Assembly: GCF_003725695.1 (NCBI RefSeq)
Contig: NZ_RJSE01000016.1
Span: 22,708 to 86,707 of the forward strand
Length of the DNA stretch: 64,000 nucleotides
DNA from: Nocardioides marmoriginsengisoli
GTDB lineage: Bacteria > Actinomycetota > Actinomycetes > Propionibacteriales > Nocardioidaceae
Reading direction: 5' to 3'
Shown one piece after another: positions 16,094-23,605 of the stretch. Every line of letters starts with the position of its first letter. The stretch's first letter is position 1. The translations under genes and the position numbers were made by a program. The notes under the pieces were generated by a model. The model was not told the origin of the DNA. It worked only from the letters and a program-made list of their open reading frames with translations, and did not search any database.

Positions 16094-17581
16094 CTAGTGC
16101 AGCAGCTTCTGGATCCCGTTGGTCAGCCGGACGACGTAGAAGCCCGAGTTGGTGTCGGTGTACCAGACCTCGTTGCGCTTCAGGTCCCAGGCGGGCTGGG
16201 ACATCGCGTAGGCACCGATCGCGGGCACCAGGGCGGCCTTGTTGATCCTGGGGACCGGCTTGTTGAAGTAGCCGACCTCCTTCGGGCGCTTCACGTCGCG
16301 GATGTCGAAGAGCCGCAGGCCCGACAGGATCATCGAGCAGCCGGCGATCTTCGGGTTGTTCCGCGTCGGCATCCCGCAGTAGTGCGCGGCGTACCCCTGC
16401 GCGGGGAACCAGGCCATCGGGTCGTTCTTCTGCGCTCCCCCGCGCTGGTCCGGCTCGTGCACCTTCAACCGGATGTTGCTGACCACCCGCGGGTGCTTCG
16501 GGTCGTCGACGTTGATGATCCGGGCGGCGCCGACCGGCGAGTGCACCAGGTTGGAGAGCCCCTTGAAGCTGAACAGGTCGACGAACTCGTCGACCTCGAA
16601 CACGTACTTGTGGCCCTTGCTCACGAACGGCTCGGCCACCTGCGGGATCGAGGCGTTGGGCCAGGTGATCGTCGAGAGGATCCGCGCCTTCGGGTTCGGC
16701 TTGCGGTCCTGGATCTGACTGACGTCGATGATCCGCAGCCCGGCACCGCTGATCCCCGCCGGTCCGACCTGGCCGATGTTAGCGACGTACATGGTCCGGC
16801 CGTCGTCGGAGAGCCGGAGGCCGTGGTAGACGACGCCACCGGTCTTGTAGACGACCTTCGGCTTCTTCGGGTTGGTCAGGTCGACGGCGGTGAAGGTGCC
16901 CAGGACGCCTGCGACGTAGTAGGTCTTCCCGTCCGGCGAGAAGCCGCTCTCGTGGCCGAGGATGCCGCTCAGCGAGCTCGAGAGCAGGCGCGGCTTGCGG
17001 CAGTCGGTCTTGACGTCGTACACGTCGAGGATGCCGGGCGCCGTCACCGCGGTGCCCATCACGCCCACCAGCAGGCCGCGCTTCTGGTTGACCAGCAGCG
17101 ACTCGTGCGGGCTCAGCATGCCGACCGAGACCAGGTTCGCGGTCTTCTTCGGCTTCGCCGGGTTGGTCATGTCCAGGACGACGACGCCGAGGCCGTCACC
17201 GGAGAGTGTGTTCGAGACGACGTCGCGCGGGACCGTCAGCGTCGAGTCGTAGAACGCGCAGGTGCGTCCCTTCGAGTCGGTGTAGCGCAGCGTCTTGAAC
17301 CCGCCCGAGCTGCCCTGGTGCCCGATCTGCCGGGTGTTGCAGAGGTAGCCCTTCTTCACCCGGCCGGACCGGTAGTCCGCGGTCGGCACCCGGCCCTGCG
17401 TCGAGGTCTCGGGCAGCGAGCCCGGGCCGCACTTGGCCTTCGGGACCGGCGCCGTGGACAGGGCGGGGGCCGCGCTGCCGCTCATCGCCCAGCCGCCGAC
17501 CAGGGCGAGCAGTACCGCGGCTACGGCGAGGAGGCGGCGTACGGCGGCAGCGCGCTGAGCGGAGGCGTTCGGGAGGACCAT
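16094..17581 (-). CDS. Secreted LVIVD-type beta-propeller protein, paralogue
   Basis: A 495-residue paralogue of the preceding entry. They share CGPGS-PET--QGRVP-ADY-SGR, HQG--GGFKTLRYTDS-G-TCAFYDS, LLSS-L-GILGHE and GCSMILSGLRLFDIRDV. The start MVLPNASAQRAAAVRRLLAV precedes a hydrophobic stretch AVAAVLLALVGGWAMSGSAA, giving a Sec signal peptide. An upstream in-frame extension was rejected because it lacks signal character. It contains an insertion near the C-terminus (KPVPRINKAALVPAIGAYA) that is absent from its sister. The gap to the sister gene is only 35 bases, so they are probably co-transcribed after a tandem duplication. Confidence 0.85.
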   Translation of the reverse strand: MVLPNASAQRAAAVRRLLAVAAVLLALVGGWAMSGSAAPALSTAPVPKAKCGPGSLPETSTQGRVPTADYRSGRVKKGYLCNTRQIGHQGSSGGFKTLRYTDSKGRTCAFYDSTLTVPRDVVSNTLSGDGLGVVVLDMTNPAKPKKTANLVSVGMLSPHESLLVNQKRGLLVGVMGTAVTAPGILDVYDVKTDCRKPRLLSSSLSGILGHESGFSPDGKTYYVAGVLGTFTAVDLTNPKKPKVVYKTGGVVYHGLRLSDDGRTMYVANIGQVGPAGISGAGLRIIDVSQIQDRKPNPKARILSTITWPNASIPQVAEPFVSKGHKYVFEVDEFVDLFSFKGLSNLVHSPVGAARIINVDDPKHPRVVSNIRLKVHEPDQRGGAQKNDPMAWFPAQGYAAHYCGMPTRNNPKIAGCSMILSGLRLFDIRDVKRPKEVGYFNKPVPRINKAALVPAIGAYAMSQPAWDLKRNEVWYTDTNSGFYVVRLTNGIQKLLH

Positions 17582-17621
17582 GAGGGGACTGTAGGGCAGA
17601 ACGTCGCCTTTTGTCCGCGTC

Positions 17622-18224
17622 TCACTCCGTGGCGAGGCGGACCCCGAACGCGACCAGGACACCAGCCGTGGCGACGTCGAGGCGGCGGCGGATCTTCGGC
17701 GTGTTCATCCACGCGGTGACCTTGCCCGCGAGCGCGAGCAGGATCAGCCAGTACAACGCGGTGATCGCCACGAAGATCGCGCCGAAGGCGATCGTCATCA
17801 GCCCCACCGAGGCACCCGCCGGCACGAACCCGGGCAGGAACGTCACGAAGAAGACGCCCACCTTGGGGTTGAGCAGGTTGGTCAGGATGCCGGCCTTGAA
17901 GCCGCTGCCCAGGAGGGCCTTCCCCTCGGTCTGCGTCGTGGTCCCGCGGGTCCGCCAGGCCTGGATGCCCAGGTAGACCAGGTAGCAGGCACCGACGATC
18001 CGCAGCGCCGAGTAGCCGATCTCGCTGGCCCGCAGCAGCGCCGCGATCCCGGCCGCCGCCGCGGTCACCCAGATGGTCAGGCCGACCAGGTTGCCGAGCG
18101 CAGTCAAGATGCCCTGCCGGCGTCCCCCGCGCAGGATGCTGCGCACCACGACCAGGGTGTCCGGCCCGGGGAGCAGGACGATCAGGGTCGCGGCGCCGGC
18201 GAAGGCGAGGAACGAGACCAGCAC
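17622..18224 (-). CDS. LysE family translocator
   Basis: A 200-residue polytopic inner-membrane protein of the LysE/RhtB amino-acid exporter family. About six hydrophobic helices are visible. The family signature LLPGPDTLVVVRSILRGGRRQGILTALGNLVG lies near the N-terminus, with its acidic Asp in helix 1, and LLNPKVGVFFVTFLPGFV is in the middle. Substrates of the family are amino acids or other small cationic and neutral metabolites; none can be named here. The gene ends 40 bases before the LVIVD gene start and begins 9 bases after the flavin-oxidoreductase stop, so it may be in the fadD19 transcript. Confidence 0.88.
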   Translation of the reverse strand: MLVSFLAFAGAATLIVLLPGPDTLVVVRSILRGGRRQGILTALGNLVGLTIWVTAAAAGIAALLRASEIGYSALRIVGACYLVYLGIQAWRTRGTTTQTEGKALLGSGFKAGILTNLLNPKVGVFFVTFLPGFVPAGASVGLMTIAFGAIFVAITALYWLILLALAGKVTAWMNTPKIRRRLDVATAGVLVAFGVRLATE

Positions 18225-18233
18225 CCGAGAAGG

Positions 18234-19328
18234 TTAACCCCGGATCTTCTCCAGGCGCGCCACAGTTTCCTCGTACTCGGAGATCAGCTCGGCCATCACC
18301 TGGGCGACCGGCTTCACCTCGTTGGTCCGGCCGATGATCTGACCGGCGGGCATCGCGACCACGTCCGGGTCGTCGGCGTTGCTCATCCGGTTGTGCGCGT
18401 CGGAGACCAGCAGGTTCTGCAGCGGCATCGGGAGCGGCGCCGGAGCACCCTCCTCCTCCCACGCGTTGGTCCACTTGTTCTTGAGCAGCCGGGCCGGCTT
18501 GCCGGTGTAGACGCGGCTGCGGACGGTGTCGGCCGAGCTGGCCTTCAGCAGCGCACGCTGGATGGCGTCGCTCTGGCCGAGGTCGTACTCCTCGACGGTC
18601 AGCCACAGGCTGCCGGTCCAGACGCCCTGGGCGCCGAGCGCCAGCGACGCCGCGACCTGACGGCCGCAACCGATACCGCCGGCAGCGAGGACCGGTACGT
18701 CGACCGCGTCCACGATCTCGGGGGTCAGCACCATGCTGGCGATCTCGCCGGTGTGGCCGCCCGCCTCGTAGCCCTGGGACACGATGATGTCGACGCCGTT
18801 GGCGACGTGGCTCGCGGCGTGCTTCGCGGCGCCTGCCAGCGCGGCGACCAGGACACCGTGCTCGTGGGCCTGCTCGATCACGTCGTTCGGCGGGGTGCCG
18901 AGGGCGTTGGCGATCAGCACCGGGCGGTGGTTGAGCGCCACGTCCACGTGGCTCCGGGCGGTGCTGTGCAGCCAGCCGAGCACGCCCTCGCGGCCCTCGC
19001 CCTCCGGGAGCGGCGGGACACCGAGCTTGAGCAGGGTCTGCTCCACGAACGAGATGTGGTCCTCGGGAATCATCGCCTTGAGGTCCACCGACTTGCCCTC
19101 GGTGGGGATCTTCATCGGCATCACGATGTCGACCCCGTACGGCTTCCCGTCGGTGTTCTCGTCCATCCAGGTCAGCGTCTCGTCGAGCTCGCTGGCGTCG
19201 TTGAACCGGACCGCTCCGAGGACCCCCAGACCCCCGGCGCGCGACACGGCCGCAGCGACCTTCTCGGACGGTGTGAACGCGAAGATCGGGTACTCGATAC
19301 CGAGCCGTTCGCAGAGTTCGGTGCGCAT
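18234..19328 (-). CDS. NAD(P)H-dependent flavin oxidoreductase, nitronate monooxygenase family
   Basis: A 364-residue TIM-barrel FMN enzyme of the nitronate monooxygenase/enoyl reductase-like family. Visible motifs are the N-terminal LGIEYPIFAF, SQGYEAGGHTGE with the family His (about 195), and the phosphate-binding AAGGIGCGRQVAASLALGAQGVWTG. It is a distant paralogue of ipdC at 38987, which oxidises a ring-C/D CoA thioester, so a steroid CoA ester is a reasonable substrate guess. The ATG overlaps the fadD19 stop by one base (TGATG), placing it in the KstR-controlled fadD19 operon. The C-terminal segment VAQVMAELISEYEETVARL is helical. Confidence 0.85.
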   Translation of the reverse strand: MRTELCERLGIEYPIFAFTPSEKVAAAVSRAGGLGVLGAVRFNDASELDETLTWMDENTDGKPYGVDIVMPMKIPTEGKSVDLKAMIPEDHISFVEQTLLKLGVPPLPEGEGREGVLGWLHSTARSHVDVALNHRPVLIANALGTPPNDVIEQAHEHGVLVAALAGAAKHAASHVANGVDIIVSQGYEAGGHTGEIASMVLTPEIVDAVDVPVLAAGGIGCGRQVAASLALGAQGVWTGSLWLTVEEYDLGQSDAIQRALLKASSADTVRSRVYTGKPARLLKNKWTNAWEEEGAPAPLPMPLQNLLVSDAHNRMSNADDPDVVAMPAGQIIGRTNEVKPVAQVMAELISEYEETVARLEKIRG

Positions 19329-20974
19329 CAGAGCGCGGCTCCTTCGTTCTGGGCGGCCAGCAGGAGTTCCTTGGCACGCGGGTACTGCGCCTTGCCGGTG
19401 GCGTTGCGCGGGATCTCCGGGACCAGGGTGATGGTCCGCGGCAGCTTGTAGCCGGAGAGGAACTCGCGCAGGAAGTCGCGCAGCTCCCCCAGCTCGACGG
19501 TCTCGCCCTCGCGCGGCTGGATCACCGCGGCGACGGCCTGGCCGAACTTCTCGTCCGGGATGCCGACGACGAGGACGTCGTACACGGCCGGGTGGCGCTT
19601 GATCGCCATCTCGACCTCCTCGGGGTACACCTTCTCGCCGCCGGTGTTCACGCAGTTGGAGCCGCGACCGAGCAGCGTGACCCGGCCCTCCTCCTCGATC
19701 CGCGCGAAGTCGCCGGGCACCGAGATCCGGGTGCCGTCGACGATCAGGAACGTCTCCGCGGACTTCTTCTCGTCCTTGTAGTAGCCGATCGGCACCGAGC
19801 CGCCGCGACCCAGGCGACCGACCTTGCCGACGTTGGTGGCCAGGTCGAGGATGTTGTTCTGCTCGTCCAGGACGACGCTGTTGGGGCCGAGGCCGACGAC
19901 CGGGCCGTCGCTGGAGATGTGCGCCTTGTCCTGCATGCCCATGCCCTGGAAGCCGGTCTCACTGGCGCCGACCGAGTCGGTGTAGACCGGGTTCGGAAGC
20001 GCCTCGATCCAGCGCTCCTTGACCTCCGGGGAGAAGATCGCGGCGCTGCTGGAGACCGCGAACAGGCTGGCGCCCGTGTACGGCGCGTCGGTGGCGGCCT
20101 TGCGCTCGAACTCCTCGATCAGCGGACGGGCCATCGCGTCACCGGTCATGAAGATCAGCATCACGCCGTTCTCGTCGATGATCTCCCAGGTGCGCTGCGC
20201 GTCGAACTTCGGCTCCAGGATCGTCAGGTGGCCGGCGAACAGGTGCATCAGCAGGCCGGCCTGGGCCCCGCCGTGCATCAGCGGGCTGAGCGGGAACGTC
20301 GTCATCCGGCCGTCCTGCGCCGCCTGCTTCGACTGGTCGAACTCGTCCAGCTTCTCGCCGGTGTAGAAGTCGATGCCGCCGCCGAGGGTCCGCCAGAAGT
20401 CCTCGTGGCGCCACATGACGCCCTTGGGGAAGCCGGTGGTGCCGCCGGTGTAGATGATGTGCAGGTCGTCGGCGCTGCGCTCGGCGAAGTCGCGCTCGGC
20501 ACTCTGGCCCGCGATCGCGTCGGCGTACAGGACGCCGTCGAAGGCGCTGATGTCCGACTGGTCGTCGGGCTCGATCACGTCCGGGACGACGACCACGGTC
20601 TGGAGCTTCGGGTGGTTCGGCTTGGTCTTGGCGACCAGCGGGGCGTAGGTGCGCTCGACGATCAGCGCGACCACGTCGGCGTTCTCGAAGAGGTAGTTGA
20701 GCTCGCCCTCGACGTACCGGTAGTTGACGTTGATGTTGACCGCGCGGATCTTCACGATCGCGAGCACGGCGACGACGTGCTCGATGCTGTTCTTCGCGTA
20801 GACGGCGACGTGCTGGCCCGGCTGGACGCCCTGGGCCTGGAGGTAGTGCGCGAGCTTGTTCGACTCGGCCTCCAGCTCGGCGTACGTCACCGTCCGCTCA
20901 CCCACCTTCACGGCGGGGTTGTCGGGGGCCGCGTCGACGGCGTGCTCGAAGAGGTCAGCGATGTTCAAGGCCAT
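19328..20974 (-). CDS. fadD19: Steroid side-chain acyl-CoA synthetase, FadD19 type
   Basis: Activates C26-carboxyl sterol side chains as CoA esters; in Rhodococcus, FadD19 is reported essential for C-24-branched sterols. The 548-residue length matches mycobacterial FadD19. Motifs are the P-loop LHIIYTGGTTGFPKGVMWRHED (the YTGGTTGFPKGVMWR part is near-identical in FadD19), TDSVGASETGF, IPVGYYKDEKKSAETF, LGRGSNCVNTGGEKVYPEEVE and the C-terminal Lys region NATGKAQYPRAKE. It is divergent from echA19 across 46 bases that contain a KstR box, as in M. tuberculosis. The -10-like TAGTAT (20986-20981) lies seven bases before the ATG, suggesting a leaderless mRNA. Confidence 0.92.
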   Translation of the reverse strand: MALNIADLFEHAVDAAPDNPAVKVGERTVTYAELEAESNKLAHYLQAQGVQPGQHVAVYAKNSIEHVVAVLAIVKIRAVNINVNYRYVEGELNYLFENADVVALIVERTYAPLVAKTKPNHPKLQTVVVVPDVIEPDDQSDISAFDGVLYADAIAGQSAERDFAERSADDLHIIYTGGTTGFPKGVMWRHEDFWRTLGGGIDFYTGEKLDEFDQSKQAAQDGRMTTFPLSPLMHGGAQAGLLMHLFAGHLTILEPKFDAQRTWEIIDENGVMLIFMTGDAMARPLIEEFERKAATDAPYTGASLFAVSSSAAIFSPEVKERWIEALPNPVYTDSVGASETGFQGMGMQDKAHISSDGPVVGLGPNSVVLDEQNNILDLATNVGKVGRLGRGGSVPIGYYKDEKKSAETFLIVDGTRISVPGDFARIEEEGRVTLLGRGSNCVNTGGEKVYPEEVEMAIKRHPAVYDVLVVGIPDEKFGQAVAAVIQPREGETVELGELRDFLREFLSGYKLPRTITLVPEIPRNATGKAQYPRAKELLLAAQNEGAAL

Positions 20975-20984
20975 GGCGCGATAC

Positions 20985-20998
20985 TAGAACACGTTCTC
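20985..20998. promoter_or_regulatory. KstR-like operator, fadD19/echA19 divergent promoter
   Basis: TAGAACACGTTCTC matches TnnAACnnGTTnnA except at the last base. It lies in the 46-base gap between fadD19 and echA19 and overlaps TAGTAT, the probable -10 for fadD19. Confidence 0.85.
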
Positions 20999-21020
20999 GT
21001 TTACGGCTAGCATTCCTCGC

Positions 21021-21803
21021 ATGACGGACTGCCTCGTAGAACTCGACGGCCACAAGCTGGTCGTGACCATGAACCGGCCCGAGCGCCGCAACGCACTCTC
21101 CTCGGAGATGCTGCGGATCATGGAGGACGCCTGGGACCGGGTGAATTCCGACCCCGAGATCCGGGTCTGCATCCTCACCGGCGCCGGCGGCTACTTCTGC
21201 GCCGGCATGGACCTGAGCACCGCGAACGAGAAGCCGCCGGGCGACAGCTTCGAGTCCGGCGAGTTCGACCCGACCATCCTCAAGGGCCTGCTCAAGGGCT
21301 TCCGGCTGACCAAGCCGCTGATCGCCGCCGTCGAGGGCCCCGCGATCGCCGGGGGCACCGAGATCCTCCAGGGCACCGACATCCGGATCGCCGGCGAGTC
21401 GGCCAAGTTCGGCGTGGCGGAGGCCCGCTGGTCGCTCTACCCGCTCGGCGGCTCCGCCGTACGGCTCCCCCGGCAGATCCCGTACACCGTGGCTGCCGAG
21501 CTGCTGCTGACCGGCCGGACGCTGCTGGCGCCCGAGGCCAAGGAGCTCGGCCTGATCGGGCACGTGGTGCCGGACGGGTCGGCGCTGGCGAAGGCTCACG
21601 AGCTCGCCGACATGATCTGCGCCAACGGTCCGCTGGCGGTTCAGGCGATCCTGAAGACGATGCGCGACTCCGAGGGCAAGCACGAGGACGACTGCTGGGC
21701 CGACGACGCCAAGGTCGGCGCCGAGGTCTTCAAGTCCGACGACGCCAAGGAGGGCCCGCGGGCGTTCCTGGAGAAGCGGCCGGCGAACTTCACCGGTCGC
21801 TGA
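21021..21803 (+). CDS. echA19: Enoyl-CoA hydratase, EchA19 type (steroid side chain)
   Basis: A 260-residue crotonase-fold enzyme that hydrates alpha,beta-unsaturated steroid side-chain CoA esters. It shows [13 protein letters not shown], the first oxyanion-hole segment [13 protein letters not shown] and the second [20 protein letters not shown] catalytic Glu is present in [13 protein letters not shown] (EchA19-type wording). The length and its divergence from fadD19 match the mycobacterial arrangement. No SD precedes the ATG (ATTCCTCGCATG), consistent with a short or absent leader. Regulation is through the KstR box 23 bases upstream. The downstream membrane-protein gene after 20 bases looks unrelated. 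Confidence 0.9.
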   Translation: MTDCLVELDGHKLVVTMNRPERRNALSSEMLRIMEDAWDRVNSDPEIRVCILTGAGGYFCAGMDLSTANEKPPGDSFESGEFDPTILKGLLKGFRLTKPLIAAVEGPAIAGGTEILQGTDIRIAGESAKFGVAEARWSLYPLGGSAVRLPRQIPYTVAAELLLTGRTLLAPEAKELGLIGHVVPDGSALAKAHELADMICANGPLAVQAILKTMRDSEGKHEDDCWADDAKVGAEVFKSDDAKEGPRAFLEKRPANFTGR

Positions 21804-21823
21804 TCCACCGTAGGCTGCCCCCC

Positions 21824-22516
21824 ATGGTGGTGGTCTTCGGCATCTTCCTGATCGGCCTGGTCGTCGTCGCGCTCGTCGGCTACTTCGGCTACCTCGCGGC
21901 CAAGAAGCGCCGGGAGGAGTTCTCGGCGATGGCGGCCGCCCGCGGCTGGACCTGGGTCGAGCGCGACGACCGCTTCGTCGACCGGTTCAGCGGGTCCCCG
22001 TTCGGCACCGGGGACGACCGCAAGGCGCTCAACGTCGTCACCGGCCCGTACGACGGCCGCCCGATGGTCGCGTTCGACTACAGCTACACCACCACCGAGA
22101 CCTCGACCGACGCCCAGGGGCGCACCAGCACCCGCACCGTCACCCACCCGTTCTCGGTGATCGCGCTGGACGTCGGCGTCGCGCTGCCGGAGCTGTCGGT
22201 CTCCCCGGAAGGCTTCTTCGGCCGCCTGGTCGGCCGGCTGATCAACAACGACATCGAGCTCGAGTCCGAGCAGTTCAACCGCGCCTTCACGGTGCACTGC
22301 CCGGACCGGAAGTTCGCGACCGACGTGCTGCACCCGCTGATGATGGAGTACCTGCTCACGGTGCCCGACCTGAGCTGGTCGTTCCGCGACGGCGGCCTGG
22401 TCGCGATCACCTCCGGCCAGCACTCGATGGCCTCGCTGGACGCGACGCTGACCGCGATCGACGGGATCCTCGACCGGATCCCGCCGTTCGTCCGGCAGCA
22501 GCTCGGCCTAGATTGA
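21824..22516 (+). CDS. Membrane protein, DUF3137-like
   Basis: A 230-residue protein with an N-terminal transmembrane helix (VVVFGIFLIGLVVVALVGYFGYLA, about 2-25). A soluble domain follows with the FDYSYTTTETSTDAQGRTSTRTVTH strand pair, typical of proteins that read 'RPMVAFDYSYTTT...' in the DUF3137-like group. It lies five bases before a lemA-like gene, an association often seen for such proteins in actinobacteria. Function is unknown; the helix implies a cytoplasmic or surface domain anchored in the membrane. Confidence 0.65.
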   Translation: MVVVFGIFLIGLVVVALVGYFGYLAAKKRREEFSAMAAARGWTWVERDDRFVDRFSGSPFGTGDDRKALNVVTGPYDGRPMVAFDYSYTTTETSTDAQGRTSTRTVTHPFSVIALDVGVALPELSVSPEGFFGRLVGRLINNDIELESEQFNRAFTVHCPDRKFATDVLHPLMMEYLLTVPDLSWSFRDGGLVAITSGQHSMASLDATLTAIDGILDRIPPFVRQQLGLD

Positions 22517-22521
22517 CCGCC

Positions 22522-23085
22522 ATGGAAATCGTGATCGCGGTCGTCGTCGCCCTGGTCCTGCTGCCGCTGCTCTCCGTGGTGGTGATGTACAACCGGTTCG
22601 TCCGGCAGCGCACCCTGATCGACTCCTCCTGGGGCGGCGTCGACGTCGAGCTGACCCGGCGGCACGAGCTGATCCCCAACCTGGTCGCGACCGTCCAGGG
22701 GTACGCCGCGCACGAGAAGGACGTGCTCGCCGCGCTCGCCGCCGCCCGGGAGGCTGCCTCGGCGCACAAGGCCGACGCGCCCGGTCCGCGGCAGGCGCTG
22801 GAGGAGCAGGTCACCCGGCAGCTGGCCACCGTTCTCGCCCGGGTCGAGGCGTACCCGGAGCTCAAGGCGAGCACGAACTTCCTGCAGCTCCAGACCGAGC
22901 TGACCAACACCGAGGACCGGATCGCGGCGGCGCGGCGGTTCTACAACCTCAACGTCGGCGCCTACAACACCCGGGTCGCGACCATCCCGTCGAACCTCGT
23001 CGCGTCGATCTGGAACTTCGAGCCCCGGGACTTCTTCGAGATCACCGACGCCGCCGTCCGGCAGGTCCCGCGGGTGGCCCCTTGA
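22522..23085 (+). CDS. LemA family protein
   Basis: A 187-residue LemA-family membrane protein. It has an N-terminal transmembrane segment (IVIAVVVALVLLPLLSVVVMY), followed by the family motif YNRFVRQRTLIDSSWGGVDVELTRRHELIPNLVATVQGYA and a long helical bundle with NFLQLQTELTNTEDRIAAARRFYN. LemA proteins are inner-membrane proteins of unknown biochemical role, often with the C-terminal helical domain outside. The ATG is five bases after the preceding stop, and its stop overlaps the next TTG by three bases. Confidence 0.92.
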   Translation: MEIVIAVVVALVLLPLLSVVVMYNRFVRQRTLIDSSWGGVDVELTRRHELIPNLVATVQGYAAHEKDVLAALAAAREAASAHKADAPGPRQALEEQVTRQLATVLARVEAYPELKASTNFLQLQTELTNTEDRIAAARRFYNLNVGAYNTRVATIPSNLVASIWNFEPRDFFEITDAAVRQVPRVAP

Positions 23086-23588
23086 GCGGCCGCGTGATTC
23101 GACTGGTGCCGTTCGGGGACGAGCACGTCGAGCCGATGGGGCGCACCCTGCGGGACCCGGACGTGCTTCGGTTCACCGGGACGCCGGTGCCGACCCCGCC
23201 GGACTGGATCACGACGTGGCGGACCGGGTTCGCCGCGGACGAGACCCGGGAGAACTTCGCGATCGTGCAGGGCGACGAGTTCGTCGGGTACGCCGTGGCG
23301 TTCGGGATGGATCGCGAGGCGGCCGAGGTCGAGCTCGGCTACGCCGTCGCGCCGTGGGCACGCGGGCACGGCGTGGCCGCCGACGCCCTGCGGCTGCTCT
23401 CGGACTGGGCGCTCGAGCAGGGCATGCTGCGGCTCAGCCTGCTGATCTCGGTCGAGAACCCGGCCTCCCAGCGGGTCGCCGAGAAGGCGGGCTACTCCTT
23501 CGAGGGCGTGCTCCGGTCGCTGCACCACCGCAACGGCGACCGGGTCGACATGCAGAGCTGGTCGCTGCTCCCCGGAGACCGCGCCTAG
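23082..23588 (+). CDS. GNAT family N-acetyltransferase (RimJ/RimL-like)
   Basis: A 168-residue acetyltransferase. It has the acetyl-CoA-binding segment VAPWARGHGVAADALRLLSDWALEQ (motif A, R/Q-x2-G-x-A equivalent) and the C-terminal NPASQRVAEKAGYSFEGVLR, both standard for RimJ/RimL-type GNAT proteins acting on protein N-termini or small molecules. The proposed TTG start overlaps the lemA stop; a GTG at 23094 is an equally good alternative, giving MIRLVPFGDEHV. Substrate unknown. Confidence 0.88.
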   Translation: MSGRVIRLVPFGDEHVEPMGRTLRDPDVLRFTGTPVPTPPDWITTWRTGFAADETRENFAIVQGDEFVGYAVAFGMDREAAEVELGYAVAPWARGHGVAADALRLLSDWALEQGMLRLSLLISVENPASQRVAEKAGYSFEGVLRSLHHRNGDRVDMQSWSLLPGDRA

Positions 23589-23605
23589 GTCCCAACAGGC
23601 TGGGC

